The position numbers were made by a program, and so were the translations under genes. DNA of 64,000 nucleotides from JAXDBM01 sp963709485 (lineage in GTDB: Bacteria; Desulfobacterota; Syntrophia; Syntrophales; Fen-1087): the NCBI GenBank assembly GCA_963709485.1, contig CAVPWE010000003.1:332203-396202 (forward strand), in the 5' to 3' direction. This document shows positions 44,218 to 51,898 of the stretch, in pieces. Below the pieces are notes generated by a model that was not told where the DNA came from, searched no databases, and saw only the letters and a list, made by a program, of their open reading frames with translations. Position 1 is the first letter of the stretch. Each line of letters begins with the position of its first letter.

Positions 44218-45155
44218 TGACCGATCCGGTCCTGAAAAAGATGGACGTCGCCATCGGCACGCTGAAGCTGAAGAATCCGGTCATGACGGCCTCGGGGACC
44301 TTCGGGTACGGTGAGGAGTATGCCCCCTACGTCGATCTGAACCGTCTGGGGGCCGTCGTGGTCAAGGGGCTGTCCCTGGAGCCCCGGGCGGGGAACCCGC
44401 CGCCCCGGATCATGGAAACGCCCTGCGGCATGCTCAATGCCGTGGGCCTGCAGAACATCGGCGTGAAGGCTTTCATTCGCGAGAAGCTGCCCTTCCTCCG
44501 CGATTATGATGTGGCGGTGATCGCGAACATATTCGGGGAATCCGTCGAGGAATACGGCAGTGTGGCGGCGCTGCTCAGCCGGGCGGACGGCGTTCATGCC
44601 CTGGAGGTCAACATCTCGTGCCCCAATGTGAAAAGGGGCGGCGTCGCCTTCGGGACGAATCCGGACATGGCGGCGGAGGTGACCCGGACGGTCAAGGCCT
44701 CCACGGACCTGCCGGTGATCGTCAAGCTCACGCCCAATGTGACGGACATTGCCGGGATCGCCGCAAGCGTCGAGGCCGCCGGTGCGGACGCCCTTTCCCT
44801 GATCAACACCCTGACCGGGATGTCCGTGGACATCGAGCGGCGGGTTCCGCATCTGAGGAATGTCACCGGGGGGCTGTCCGGGCCCGCCATCCGGCCCATT
44901 GCGCTACGGATGGTCTGGCAGGTGGTGCGGCGGGTGTCGATACCCGTGATCGGCCTGGGCGGCATCATGACCGCACGCGATGCCCTCGAGTTTCTCATCG
45001 TCGGAGCCAGGGCCGTCCAGGTCGGAACGGCCCAGTTCGTAAATCCCCGTGCCTGCATGGATGTTCTGGCCGGGATCGAGGCGTATCTGGAAAGGCACCG
45101 GATCGGCGACATCCATGACGTGATCGGCGCCCTGAAAATCGAAGGCGAACCCTGA
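44214..45155 (+). CDS. pyrD: Dihydroorotate dehydrogenase, catalytic subunit (class 1B)
   Basis: Oxidises dihydroorotate to orotate in pyrimidine synthesis. The 313-residue protein has the early TASGTFGYGEEYAPY and NAVGLQNIG, the EVNISCPNVKRGG segment and IPVIGLGGIMTARDALEFL. Together with PyrK it forms the NAD-linked class 1B enzyme. pyrH of the same pathway lies at 15.6 kb in another operon. Confidence 0.97.
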   Translation: MMTDPVLKKMDVAIGTLKLKNPVMTASGTFGYGEEYAPYVDLNRLGAVVVKGLSLEPRAGNPPPRIMETPCGMLNAVGLQNIGVKAFIREKLPFLRDYDVAVIANIFGESVEEYGSVAALLSRADGVHALEVNISCPNVKRGGVAFGTNPDMAAEVTRTVKASTDLPVIVKLTPNVTDIAGIAASVEAAGADALSLINTLTGMSVDIERRVPHLRNVTGGLSGPAIRPIALRMVWQVVRRVSIPVIGLGGIMTARDALEFLIVGARAVQVGTAQFVNPRACMDVLAGIEAYLERHRIGDIHDVIGALKIEGEP

Positions 45156-45180
45156 GAAGCCTGAAAGGAGCGATGCCGGG

Positions 45181-45861
45181 ATGGGAAATGCGGAAATCAT
45201 TGCGAAGGGCGTCTACCTGATCGGCGGTCCGAACATCTCGCGATCCGACGACGCGACGGTCTTCATTATCGATTTCGACGGGGAACTGGTCATGATCGAT
45301 GCCGGCGCGGGCCGCAGCTCGCGCACCCTTGAGAAGAACATCCAGGACGAGGGCCTCGATCCGAAGGCCATATCGACCCTGATCCTGACCCACTGCCATA
45401 TCGACCACATCGGCTCGGCGCCCTATTTTAGGGACCGCTTCGGATGCCGGATCCTGATTCACGACCTGGATGCCGACGCCGTCGAAGCGGGCGATCCCGT
45501 CCGCACGGCGGCCAACTGGTACGAGACCACCTTCCCGCCGACGCGAATCGACCGCAGGATCAAGGGCGATCATGAGATCCTGCCCTTCGGGAAAGAGGCG
45601 CTGCACTGCCTGCACACGCCGGGGCACACTCCCGGTTCCATCGCCGTGTATCTGGATCGGGATGGAGAGCGGATTCTCTTCGGCCAGGACATTCACGGCC
45701 CCTTCATGTCCAGCTTCGGTTCCAACATCGATCATTGGAAAGAATCGATGAACCGGCTGCTGGCCCTGCGGGCGGACATCCTCTGCGAAGGCCATTTCGG
45801 GATCTTCAAGCCCGCGGATCGGGTGGAACAGTACATACGAAGATATCTGAGGCAGTATTGA
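45181..45861 (+). CDS. Metallo-beta-lactamase-fold hydrolase
   Basis: A 226-residue soluble hydrolase with the metal motif THCHIDHIG (HxHxDH), a second-site HTPGHTPGS and FGQDIHGP near the C-terminus. Such enzymes include glyoxalase II-like thioesterases; the substrate is not evident. It ends in a four-base overlap with the TTG start of the STAS-permease gene and begins 25 bp after pyrD. Confidence 0.88.
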   Translation: MGNAEIIAKGVYLIGGPNISRSDDATVFIIDFDGELVMIDAGAGRSSRTLEKNIQDEGLDPKAISTLILTHCHIDHIGSAPYFRDRFGCRILIHDLDADAVEAGDPVRTAANWYETTFPPTRIDRRIKGDHEILPFGKEALHCLHTPGHTPGSIAVYLDRDGERILFGQDIHGPFMSSFGSNIDHWKESMNRLLALRADILCEGHFGIFKPADRVEQYIRRYLRQY

Positions 45862-46994
45862 AAACGCCGGACCGCCACGATGCCCTGAAGATCGAAGAAA
45901 GGGACCGCCGGGCGACGATCTTCTTTTCGGGGCGGATCGACCTGGAAGCGATGGAGAGCCTGAACGCCGAGCTGGATGCCTTCTGGCGGAGCGGTCACCC
46001 GAAGGAAATCGCGGCAGACCTTTCCGGAGTGACCTACCTGGACAGCGCCGGCGCCCTGTTGCTGCTGCTGCAGGAGAAAAGGGCGAAGACGGGCGGCATT
46101 CCATTCCGGTTCCTGAACCGCACGGAGGGATTGCGGGGGATCATGGGCCTCGTGAACATGGAGGCCCTGCAGGTGCCGCCGCTGATCCCCGCAGAGAAGG
46201 GGCACACATTATCCGACCGGGCAGCCGGGGCCGCCATGCGGACTTTCACGGATTTCATCCAGGTGATGAGCTTCGTCGGAGAACTCCTGACCGCTTTGAC
46301 CCATGCGCTGTTTCATCCGTTCTCCGTCCGGTGGAATGCCGTTCTCTTTTACATGAAAAGGGTCGGGGTGGACGGCTTTCCCATTGTGACCCTGATCAGC
46401 CTGCTGGTCGGCGTCATCATCGCCTTCATGTCGTCGCTGCAGTTGAAGCAGTTCGGGGCTGTCACCTATGTGGCCTCCCTGGTGGGGTTTGCCATGGTCC
46501 GGGAGCTGGGTCCGCTGATGACGGCCATCATCGTGGCCGGCAGATCCGGTTCCGCCTTCTGCGCCGAGATCGGATCGATGATGATCAACGAGGAAGTGGA
46601 TGCGCTGACCACCATGGGATTCGACCCGATCCGTTTCCTCGCCGTTCCCAAGGTCCTGGCCTCCGTCGTGGTCGTCCCCCTCCTGACCGTTTATGCCGCG
46701 TTTTTTGGCATCGTCGGCGGCCTGATCATCGGCGTTGCCGGGCTGGAGCTGACCGCCTACAGCTTCATCAAACAGGCCATGACCAGCTTCAGGATATTCG
46801 ATGTGGTGTCCAGCCTCATCAAGTCCGCTGTCTTTGCCATGCTGATTTCCAGCATTGCCTGCCAGCGCGGATTTCAGGTCCGCGGCGGCGCGGAGGCCGT
46901 CGGCGCGGCGACCACGTCCGCCGTGGTGTCCGGCATATTCCTGATTGTCCTGGCAAACTCGGCGTTTGCCGTCGTTCTGTACTATATCCATTAG
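45858..46994 (+). CDS. STAS-MlaE fusion: lipid ABC transporter permease
   Basis: Inner-membrane permease of an MCE-type phospholipid transporter. The 378-residue protein has an N-terminal STAS domain (about residues 8-100, ADLSGVTYLDSAGALLLL) equivalent to MlaB. The MlaE permease follows, with LLVGVIIAFMSSLQLKQFGA, MVRELGPLMTAIIVAGRSGSA and MGFDPIRFLAVPK. The start is TTG 45858, which overlaps the preceding stop as TTGA; the longer frame (45735) lies inside the hydrolase gene. The ATPase, MCE and lipoprotein genes follow directly. Confidence 0.92.
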   Translation: MKTPDRHDALKIEERDRRATIFFSGRIDLEAMESLNAELDAFWRSGHPKEIAADLSGVTYLDSAGALLLLLQEKRAKTGGIPFRFLNRTEGLRGIMGLVNMEALQVPPLIPAEKGHTLSDRAAGAAMRTFTDFIQVMSFVGELLTALTHALFHPFSVRWNAVLFYMKRVGVDGFPIVTLISLLVGVIIAFMSSLQLKQFGAVTYVASLVGFAMVRELGPLMTAIIVAGRSGSAFCAEIGSMMINEEVDALTTMGFDPIRFLAVPKVLASVVVVPLLTVYAAFFGIVGGLIIGVAGLELTAYSFIKQAMTSFRIFDVVSSLIKSAVFAMLISSIACQRGFQVRGGAEAVGAATTSAVVSGIFLIVLANSAFAVVLYYIH

Positions 46995-46997
46995 AGG

Positions 46998-47780
46998 GTG
47001 AGACGTTTGGACAAGGTGGATGCAGGGCCTGTGATCGTCGTGGAAAACCTGGCCATGAGCTTCGGCGACAATGTCATTTTTCAGGATGTCAGTTTCGAGG
47101 TCCGCCGCGGTGAAATCTTCGTCATCGTCGGCGGGAGCGGCTGCGGGAAATCGACCCTCCTGAAGAACATGATCGGCCTTTACAGGCCAACAGCGGGCAG
47201 GATCCTGGTCGAGGGCGTGGAGATCACGACAGCCGGCGAAGACGAAATGGACCGCTTCCGGCGGGCGATCGGGGTCCTCTTTCAGGCCGGGGCGCTCATC
47301 GGGTCCATGAGCCTGGCAGAGAATGTGGCCCTGCCGCTCATGGAGCAGCGAAAGCTCTCGCCGGCAATCGCAGATCTCATTGTCCGGATGAAGCTCGGGA
47401 TGGTCGATCTGGCCGGATACGAGAACCATCTGCCGCTGGAATTGTCCGGGGGCATGAAGAAGAGGGCAGGGCTGGCGCGCGCCATGGCCCTGGACCCGAC
47501 CATCCTCTTTTTCGACGAGCCCAACACGGGTCTGGACCCCGTCACGTCGGCCGAGCTGGATGTGACGATCCGGGCGATCAACCGGGGAATGGGAACGACG
47601 ATGGTCATCGTCTCCCATGACCTGGCTTCCATCCTGAGCGTGGCCCACCGGGTGATCATGCTGGACAGGGACCGGAAGGGGATCGTTGCGGAGGGCGATC
47701 CGCTATACCTGAGGGAGAATTCGCAGGACCCGAAAGTGGTGAGCTTCTTCAACAGGTCCCTCGATAGTTTGAAACCATAG
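46998..47780 (+). CDS. MlaF-type lipid ABC transporter ATPase
   Basis: ATPase of the MCE transporter, 260 residues from GTG 46998. Walker A is GGSGCGKST, the signature is LSGGMKKRAG, Walker B is ILFFDEPNTGLDP and the switch His is in IVSHDL. TTG 47007 is an alternative start with GAGGGTGAG upstream. It lies 3 bp after the permease. Confidence 0.94.
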   Translation: MRRLDKVDAGPVIVVENLAMSFGDNVIFQDVSFEVRRGEIFVIVGGSGCGKSTLLKNMIGLYRPTAGRILVEGVEITTAGEDEMDRFRRAIGVLFQAGALIGSMSLAENVALPLMEQRKLSPAIADLIVRMKLGMVDLAGYENHLPLELSGGMKKRAGLARAMALDPTILFFDEPNTGLDPVTSAELDVTIRAINRGMGTTMVIVSHDLASILSVAHRVIMLDRDRKGIVAEGDPLYLRENSQDPKVVSFFNRSLDSLKP

Positions 47781-47789
47781 GAGCATCGC

Positions 47790-48746
47790 ATGGCTGAAAA
47801 ACCGTCCAAATTCATGATCGGCTTCTTCGTGACGGCGGGCATCGTTCTTGCCGTGGCGACTATCGTCTGGCTGGGCGCCTCGAATTATTTCCAGAAAGGC
47901 GCGCTCATGGTTACCTACTTCGACGAGTCCGTCCAGGGGCTTTCCGTGGACTCCAGCGTCAAGTACCGGGGGGTGGACATCGGCACGGTCCGGGAGATCG
48001 GCGTCGCGCCGGACAACCGTCTGGTCGAGGTGGTCATGAAAATTTCCCTGAAAACAGACGTGCGGAAAGATGTCACGGCCAGGCTGAGGTCGGCCGGCCT
48101 GACGGGCATCGCCTACATCGAGCTGGACCGGACGGCCGACGAGTGGGCGGAACTGGCCCCGCGGATCGACTTCCCCACGCCCTACCCGGTGATTCTTTCG
48201 CGGCCGTCGGACGCCAAGCACCTCCTGACCATGCTGGACAAGATCGTTACGGAGGTCAACCGGATCGACCTTCGGAGCATGCTTCAGGAAGTGCGCTCCA
48301 TTGCCAAAGGAATCGACCGGTACGTCAACGGGCCCGAAATGAAAAATATAATGAGCCACCTCGATTCCACCACGGCCGGCATCGATCGCACGATCCGCCG
48401 GGTCGATGCAATGGCGCCGGAGGGGATGCTGGAAGACCTTCTCGGGGAGGCCAAAGGAACGCTTGTCGAAACACGCGCCGTTGTCGGCAGAATCAAGGAG
48501 GATCTGGATCAGATGAAGCTGGCCGATTCGGCGGCAAGGGCCAACCGGATGGTCGCCGGCCTGGACCGGGACGTCCGGGAGATCACGCGGGACCTGAAGG
48601 CTACGGGCGACAATCTCCAGCGGGTCTCGGAAAACCTGGACATCCTGGCCGAGAAATTGCGGGATGACCCGTCGGAACTGCTCTTCAGCAGGCCGCCGCC
48701 GGTTTCCACCCGGGAAAGATCGAGTAAGGAGGCAGGGCAGCCATGA
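47790..48746 (+). CDS. MCE-domain lipid-binding protein (MlaD-like)
   Basis: Substrate-binding component of 318 residues. An N-terminal membrane helix (about 11-30, FFVTAGIVLAVATIVWLG) is followed by an MCE domain (about 40-115, GLSVDSSVKYRGVDIGTV). A long helical, coiled-coil-prone C-terminus carries repeated spaced hydrophobics. It should form a ring in the periplasm carrying phospholipid. The stop overlaps the lipoprotein gene by four bases. Confidence 0.93.
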   Translation: MAEKPSKFMIGFFVTAGIVLAVATIVWLGASNYFQKGALMVTYFDESVQGLSVDSSVKYRGVDIGTVREIGVAPDNRLVEVVMKISLKTDVRKDVTARLRSAGLTGIAYIELDRTADEWAELAPRIDFPTPYPVILSRPSDAKHLLTMLDKIVTEVNRIDLRSMLQEVRSIAKGIDRYVNGPEMKNIMSHLDSTTAGIDRTIRRVDAMAPEGMLEDLLGEAKGTLVETRAVVGRIKEDLDQMKLADSAARANRMVAGLDRDVREITRDLKATGDNLQRVSENLDILAEKLRDDPSELLFSRPPPVSTRERSSKEAGQP

Positions 48747-49372
48747 AAACACTCATGAAGACCATGATCGCGGTCCTGACGGCCGTGCTTCTTGCAGGCT
48801 GCGCGCTGGGCGGCGGGAAGCCCGCCGTGAGGATCGAACAGTACGCCCTTGAATACGCCCCGCCTGAGCCGCGGAGTCCGGTTCCTGCCGATGCCGCGAT
48901 TCGGGTGGACCGCTTTTCCGTCGCCCAGATTTTCAACAGCGTCAAGATCGTCTACCGGGCGAAGCCCTACAGTTTTGACGACTATGCCTACCATCGCTGG
49001 CGCGCCAATCCCGGCGACATGATCGGCGACTGCCTGTTGCGGGACCTGAGGAGCTCCGGCCTGTTCAGGTCGGTCTTTTCGTACCGGGACATGGAGGACA
49101 TTCCGCTGGTTTTGAAGGGCGGGGTCGGCGAGTTTTTCGAGGCGGATGAGGGCGGCGGCCGCAGGGCCGTTCTTTCCGTGCATCTGATGCTTGTGGACCT
49201 GTCCGCGCGCGAGCCGGGGGGGCGCGTCGTTTTTCAGAAAAATTACCGTTTCGAGGAACCGGTCGCGGAAAAGACGCTGCCCGGCTTCGTCCGGGCCATG
49301 AGCAGGGCCGCGGAAAAGCTTTCCGCGCGGGCCATCGGGGATGTTTACCAAGCCGTCAAGGGCAAGAAATAA
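48743..49372 (+). CDS. ABC-type transport auxiliary lipoprotein (PqiC-like)
   Basis: A 209-residue outer-membrane-type lipoprotein. The signal peptide MKTLMKTMIAVLTAVLLAGC carries a lipobox (LAGC). The mature domain matches the ABC_trans_aux/PqiC family, with YALEYAPPEP near the start, IRVDRFSVAQIFN, and LVLKGGVGEFFEADE. It is the fourth gene of the MCE operon and probably links the transporter to the outer membrane. Confidence 0.9.
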   Translation: MKTLMKTMIAVLTAVLLAGCALGGGKPAVRIEQYALEYAPPEPRSPVPADAAIRVDRFSVAQIFNSVKIVYRAKPYSFDDYAYHRWRANPGDMIGDCLLRDLRSSGLFRSVFSYRDMEDIPLVLKGGVGEFFEADEGGGRRAVLSVHLMLVDLSAREPGGRVVFQKNYRFEEPVAEKTLPGFVRAMSRAAEKLSARAIGDVYQAVKGKK

Positions 49373-49427
49373 GACCGAACCGTGAATTCACGGGGTTTGT
49401 TGGATCTCGCATCTTTTCGGCGTACCC

Positions 49428-49459
49428 CTTTTTCGGGGCGTTTGGACGCCCCGAAAAAG
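49428..49459. repeat. Perfect 14-bp inverted repeat between convergent genes
   Basis: CTTTTTCGGGGCGT (49428-49441), loop TTGG, ACGCCCCGAAAAAG (49446-49459). The T-run is on the 5' arm and the A-run on the 3' arm, the reverse of an intrinsic terminator on either strand. It may still slow polymerase between the MCE operon and the convergent carboxylase gene. Confidence 0.7.
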
Positions 49460-49498
49460 ATCAAAGGCACAGCTTACAAAGACATGGTCGCTTAGAGA

Positions 49499-49533
49499 TT
49501 CGAGGAACCGGCTGAAGAAAAGATTTTGCCCGG
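49499..49533 (+). repeat. Degenerate copy of part of the PqiC-like gene
   Basis: Bases 49499-49533 match 49250-49284 within the lipoprotein gene at 28 of 35 positions. In one frame they still read RFEEPAEEKILPG and a stop, against RFEEPVAEKTLPG in the gene. This is a remnant of a partial duplication or of a lost paralogue. Confidence 0.6.
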
Positions 49534-51177
49534 TTAGAATTTAAAGTTTCCGAAATTTGATTCCCGGACCGGCTGCAGGAGCGAGACCTCGAAGGCCAGG
49601 GCGAGGGCGTCGCGGCAGTCCCTGAGGGGCAGCGTCCCGTCATTGAAGAGGCGTGATTCCATGTAGAAAGGATGAGCCTCCCGGTTGTACTTGTCGATCA
49701 TCATCTGCCGGAACCTGGCCGCCGCCACTTCATCCATCTCCTCGCCCCGCTTCTTCCGGTTGACCCGCTCCAGGCTCGTGAGGATGAAGCCTGCCGTGTC
49801 CCCCGACATGACCGAGGTCCTCGAACGCATGGTGGCGAAGATGAACAGCGGATCAAAGGTGCGGCCGCACATGCCGAAATTGGCGGCGCCGTGGTCCGGC
49901 CCGATCACCCACTGAATGCGGGGGACCTCCGCGCAGGCGCAGGCCCGGACCATGCCGGATCCGTATTTCCCGATGCCGGCGTATTCCTCGGCGGTGCCCA
50001 CCATGTAGCCAGGGGAGTTCTGGATGTAGAGGATGGGGATCTTCATGGTGCAGCAGCGAATAACCCACTCAATGGCCTTTCGGGCGGAGTCGACGAAGAT
50101 GACCCCGTTGTTGTTGCTGGCGATGACACCCACGGGAATCCCCTTCAGGAAGATCTTCCCGCAGACGATGTTGTCGCCCCGGCCGGGGTTGTAATTGCGC
50201 TTGTACTCGCTGAAGTAGCTGTCGTCGGCGATGGCGGCGAGGACTTCCCGGACGTTGATCCCCTTGGAAGTCTCCTTCGGCAGGATCCGGTAGAGGTGGT
50301 CCGCCGGGACCTTCGGCTCTGCGGGCTTGCGCCTGTCGATGTAAAGGGTCTGCTTCGGATCGAAGGCCAGGAGTTCCCGCAGTTTCGCGATGCCCTCGTC
50401 CTGGGATTTCACGAAGTGATCGGCCCCGCCGGAGATGTGCGTGTGAACCTTGGCGCCCCCCAGGTCTTCCATGGAAACGGTCTCGCCGATGGCCGACTTC
50501 ACCATGGGCGGTCCGCCGAGGAAGGAGTAGGACATCCCCTCGATCATGATGGACTCGCAGGCCAGGTAGACGATGTAAGCGCCCCCGGCCGTATTGCCCC
50601 CCGTACTCAGGGTGTACTGCTTCAGGCCCCTTGCGGACATCCGGGTCATATTGTAGAAAAAGTGGCCGAACTGGTTCCGCCCCGGGAAGATCCGGTCCTG
50701 GAGGGGCAAATAGGCGCCCGCCGAGTCGGCGATGTAGACGAAATTCAGACCGCACTTCTCGGCAACCTCCTGGGCACGAAGGTGTTTCTTGCAGCTGATG
50801 GGGTAGTAGGCTCCGGCGGTCACGCGGCTGTCGTTGGCCAGCATCATCACCCAATTGCCATGGATCTTGCCGATCCCCGTTACGAGGCCGGCGGATGGGA
50901 CGTCCTCCACACCCTCGTAGCCGATTCCGAATCCCGCTCCCCGGCTCAACTCGAAAAATTCCGTTCCCGGATCGATGAGTTGCCGAATGAGCTGACGAGG
51001 CGGCTTCTTGCCCTGCTTGGCCAGACGCTGATTCTGGACATCGCCTCCCGGGTTGTAGGCCTTCTCCCAGAGGTCGTATATCTTCTGCTCCTCCGCAAGC
51101 CAGTGCCGGTGGTTTTCCTCGTGTTCCGCCTCCTTCTTCCGTGCCCGGGACATCTTCTTTTCCGGTTGATCGGCCAT
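49534..51177 (-). CDS. Acyl-CoA carboxylase/decarboxylase carboxyltransferase subunit
   Basis: A 547-residue carboxyltransferase of the AccD/PccB/MccB/GcdA superfamily. Crotonase-like N- and C-halves are present, with oxyanion segments STGGNTAGGAYIVYLACES and GPDHGAANFGMCGRTFDP; NNNGVIFVDSARKAIEWV and LYIQNSPGYMVG are also typical. It would transfer CO2 between biotin and an acyl-CoA. Length and motifs fit methylcrotonyl- or glutaconyl-CoA-type enzymes, but the acyl-CoA cannot be named. No biotin carboxylase, biotin carrier or sodium-pump gene is adjacent. It follows the MaoC gene by 68 bp on the same strand. Confidence 0.9.
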   Translation of the reverse strand: MADQPEKKMSRARKKEAEHEENHRHWLAEEQKIYDLWEKAYNPGGDVQNQRLAKQGKKPPRQLIRQLIDPGTEFFELSRGAGFGIGYEGVEDVPSAGLVTGIGKIHGNWVMMLANDSRVTAGAYYPISCKKHLRAQEVAEKCGLNFVYIADSAGAYLPLQDRIFPGRNQFGHFFYNMTRMSARGLKQYTLSTGGNTAGGAYIVYLACESIMIEGMSYSFLGGPPMVKSAIGETVSMEDLGGAKVHTHISGGADHFVKSQDEGIAKLRELLAFDPKQTLYIDRRKPAEPKVPADHLYRILPKETSKGINVREVLAAIADDSYFSEYKRNYNPGRGDNIVCGKIFLKGIPVGVIASNNNGVIFVDSARKAIEWVIRCCTMKIPILYIQNSPGYMVGTAEEYAGIGKYGSGMVRACACAEVPRIQWVIGPDHGAANFGMCGRTFDPLFIFATMRSRTSVMSGDTAGFILTSLERVNRKKRGEEMDEVAAARFRQMMIDKYNREAHPFYMESRLFNDGTLPLRDCRDALALAFEVSLLQPVRESNFGNFKF

Positions 51178-51245
51178 CGATGCGTCTCCTTTCCATCTTC
51201 GTCTGTGCAGTTTCGGGCGGCTTTATCCTGATCCGGCTGCAACGG

Positions 51246-51710
51246 TCACCGGGGTTTCCTCCCGCAAAACAGCTTCATCACGAAGGAAACCACCGTTTCC
51301 CCTTTCTGGTTTTTGATCTGGTTGCGGATGGTGAGGATCCCCTTGTCGTTTCCCTTGTCTGTGATTCCGACGACTTCTACCTCACAACGGATGGTGTCGC
51401 CGATCCGGGTGGGCGCCGTGAAGCGAACCTCTTCCATTCCGTAAAAGGCAATGAACGACTTCGGCAGGTAGCTCGAATAGGGCCCAAGCCGGAAAGGAAG
51501 GGCCATCCCGATGCTGAGCGTCAGCATGCCGTGGGCGATCCGCCCCTTGAAGGGCGTTCCGGCGGCGTATTCCACGTTCGTGTGGAGCGGGTGCCAGTCG
51601 CCGGTGAGGCCGGCGAAGGCGATGATGTCCGCCTCCGTGACGGTTCTTGCCGGCGAGATCATCTTCTCGCCCAGGACATAATCATCAAGATAAGCATATT
51701 CCTTTGCCAT
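51246..51710 (-). CDS. MaoC-family (R)-enoyl-CoA hydratase
   Basis: Hot-dog-fold hydratase of 154 residues. The R-hydratase motif is present as AGLTGDWHPLHTNVEYA (catalytic Asp and His), with FKGRIAHGMLTLSIG next. It probably hydrates or dehydrates an acyl-CoA in fatty or aromatic acid breakdown, consistent with the carboxyltransferase gene downstream. The 188-bp gap upstream (51711-51898) is AT-richer than its surroundings and likely carries a promoter, but I could not place hexamers with confidence. Confidence 0.9.
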   Translation of the reverse strand: MAKEYAYLDDYVLGEKMISPARTVTEADIIAFAGLTGDWHPLHTNVEYAAGTPFKGRIAHGMLTLSIGMALPFRLGPYSSYLPKSFIAFYGMEEVRFTAPTRIGDTIRCEVEVVGITDKGNDKGILTIRNQIKNQKGETVVSFVMKLFCGRKPR

Positions 51711-51898
51711 GGTTCCCTCCTTCCTTCAGATGCCGGTATTGCCATCACGCATATCACAATCAGTACGCAGGAAGACATTGTTTATTTCCGTCGGAAGAAA
51801 TCGTGCATATATTCAAGAGCCAAATCCATCGGACTTCAAGTGGGCATGGAGGATGGATCGAAGAGGTCCCGTGAAAGCCATTAACCGTTCCGGGTGAA

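Noticed and set aside
49672..51231. Plus-strand frame of 519 codons opposite the carboxylase gene
   Set aside because: The minus-strand product is an unmistakable carboxyltransferase; this is its antisense shadow.
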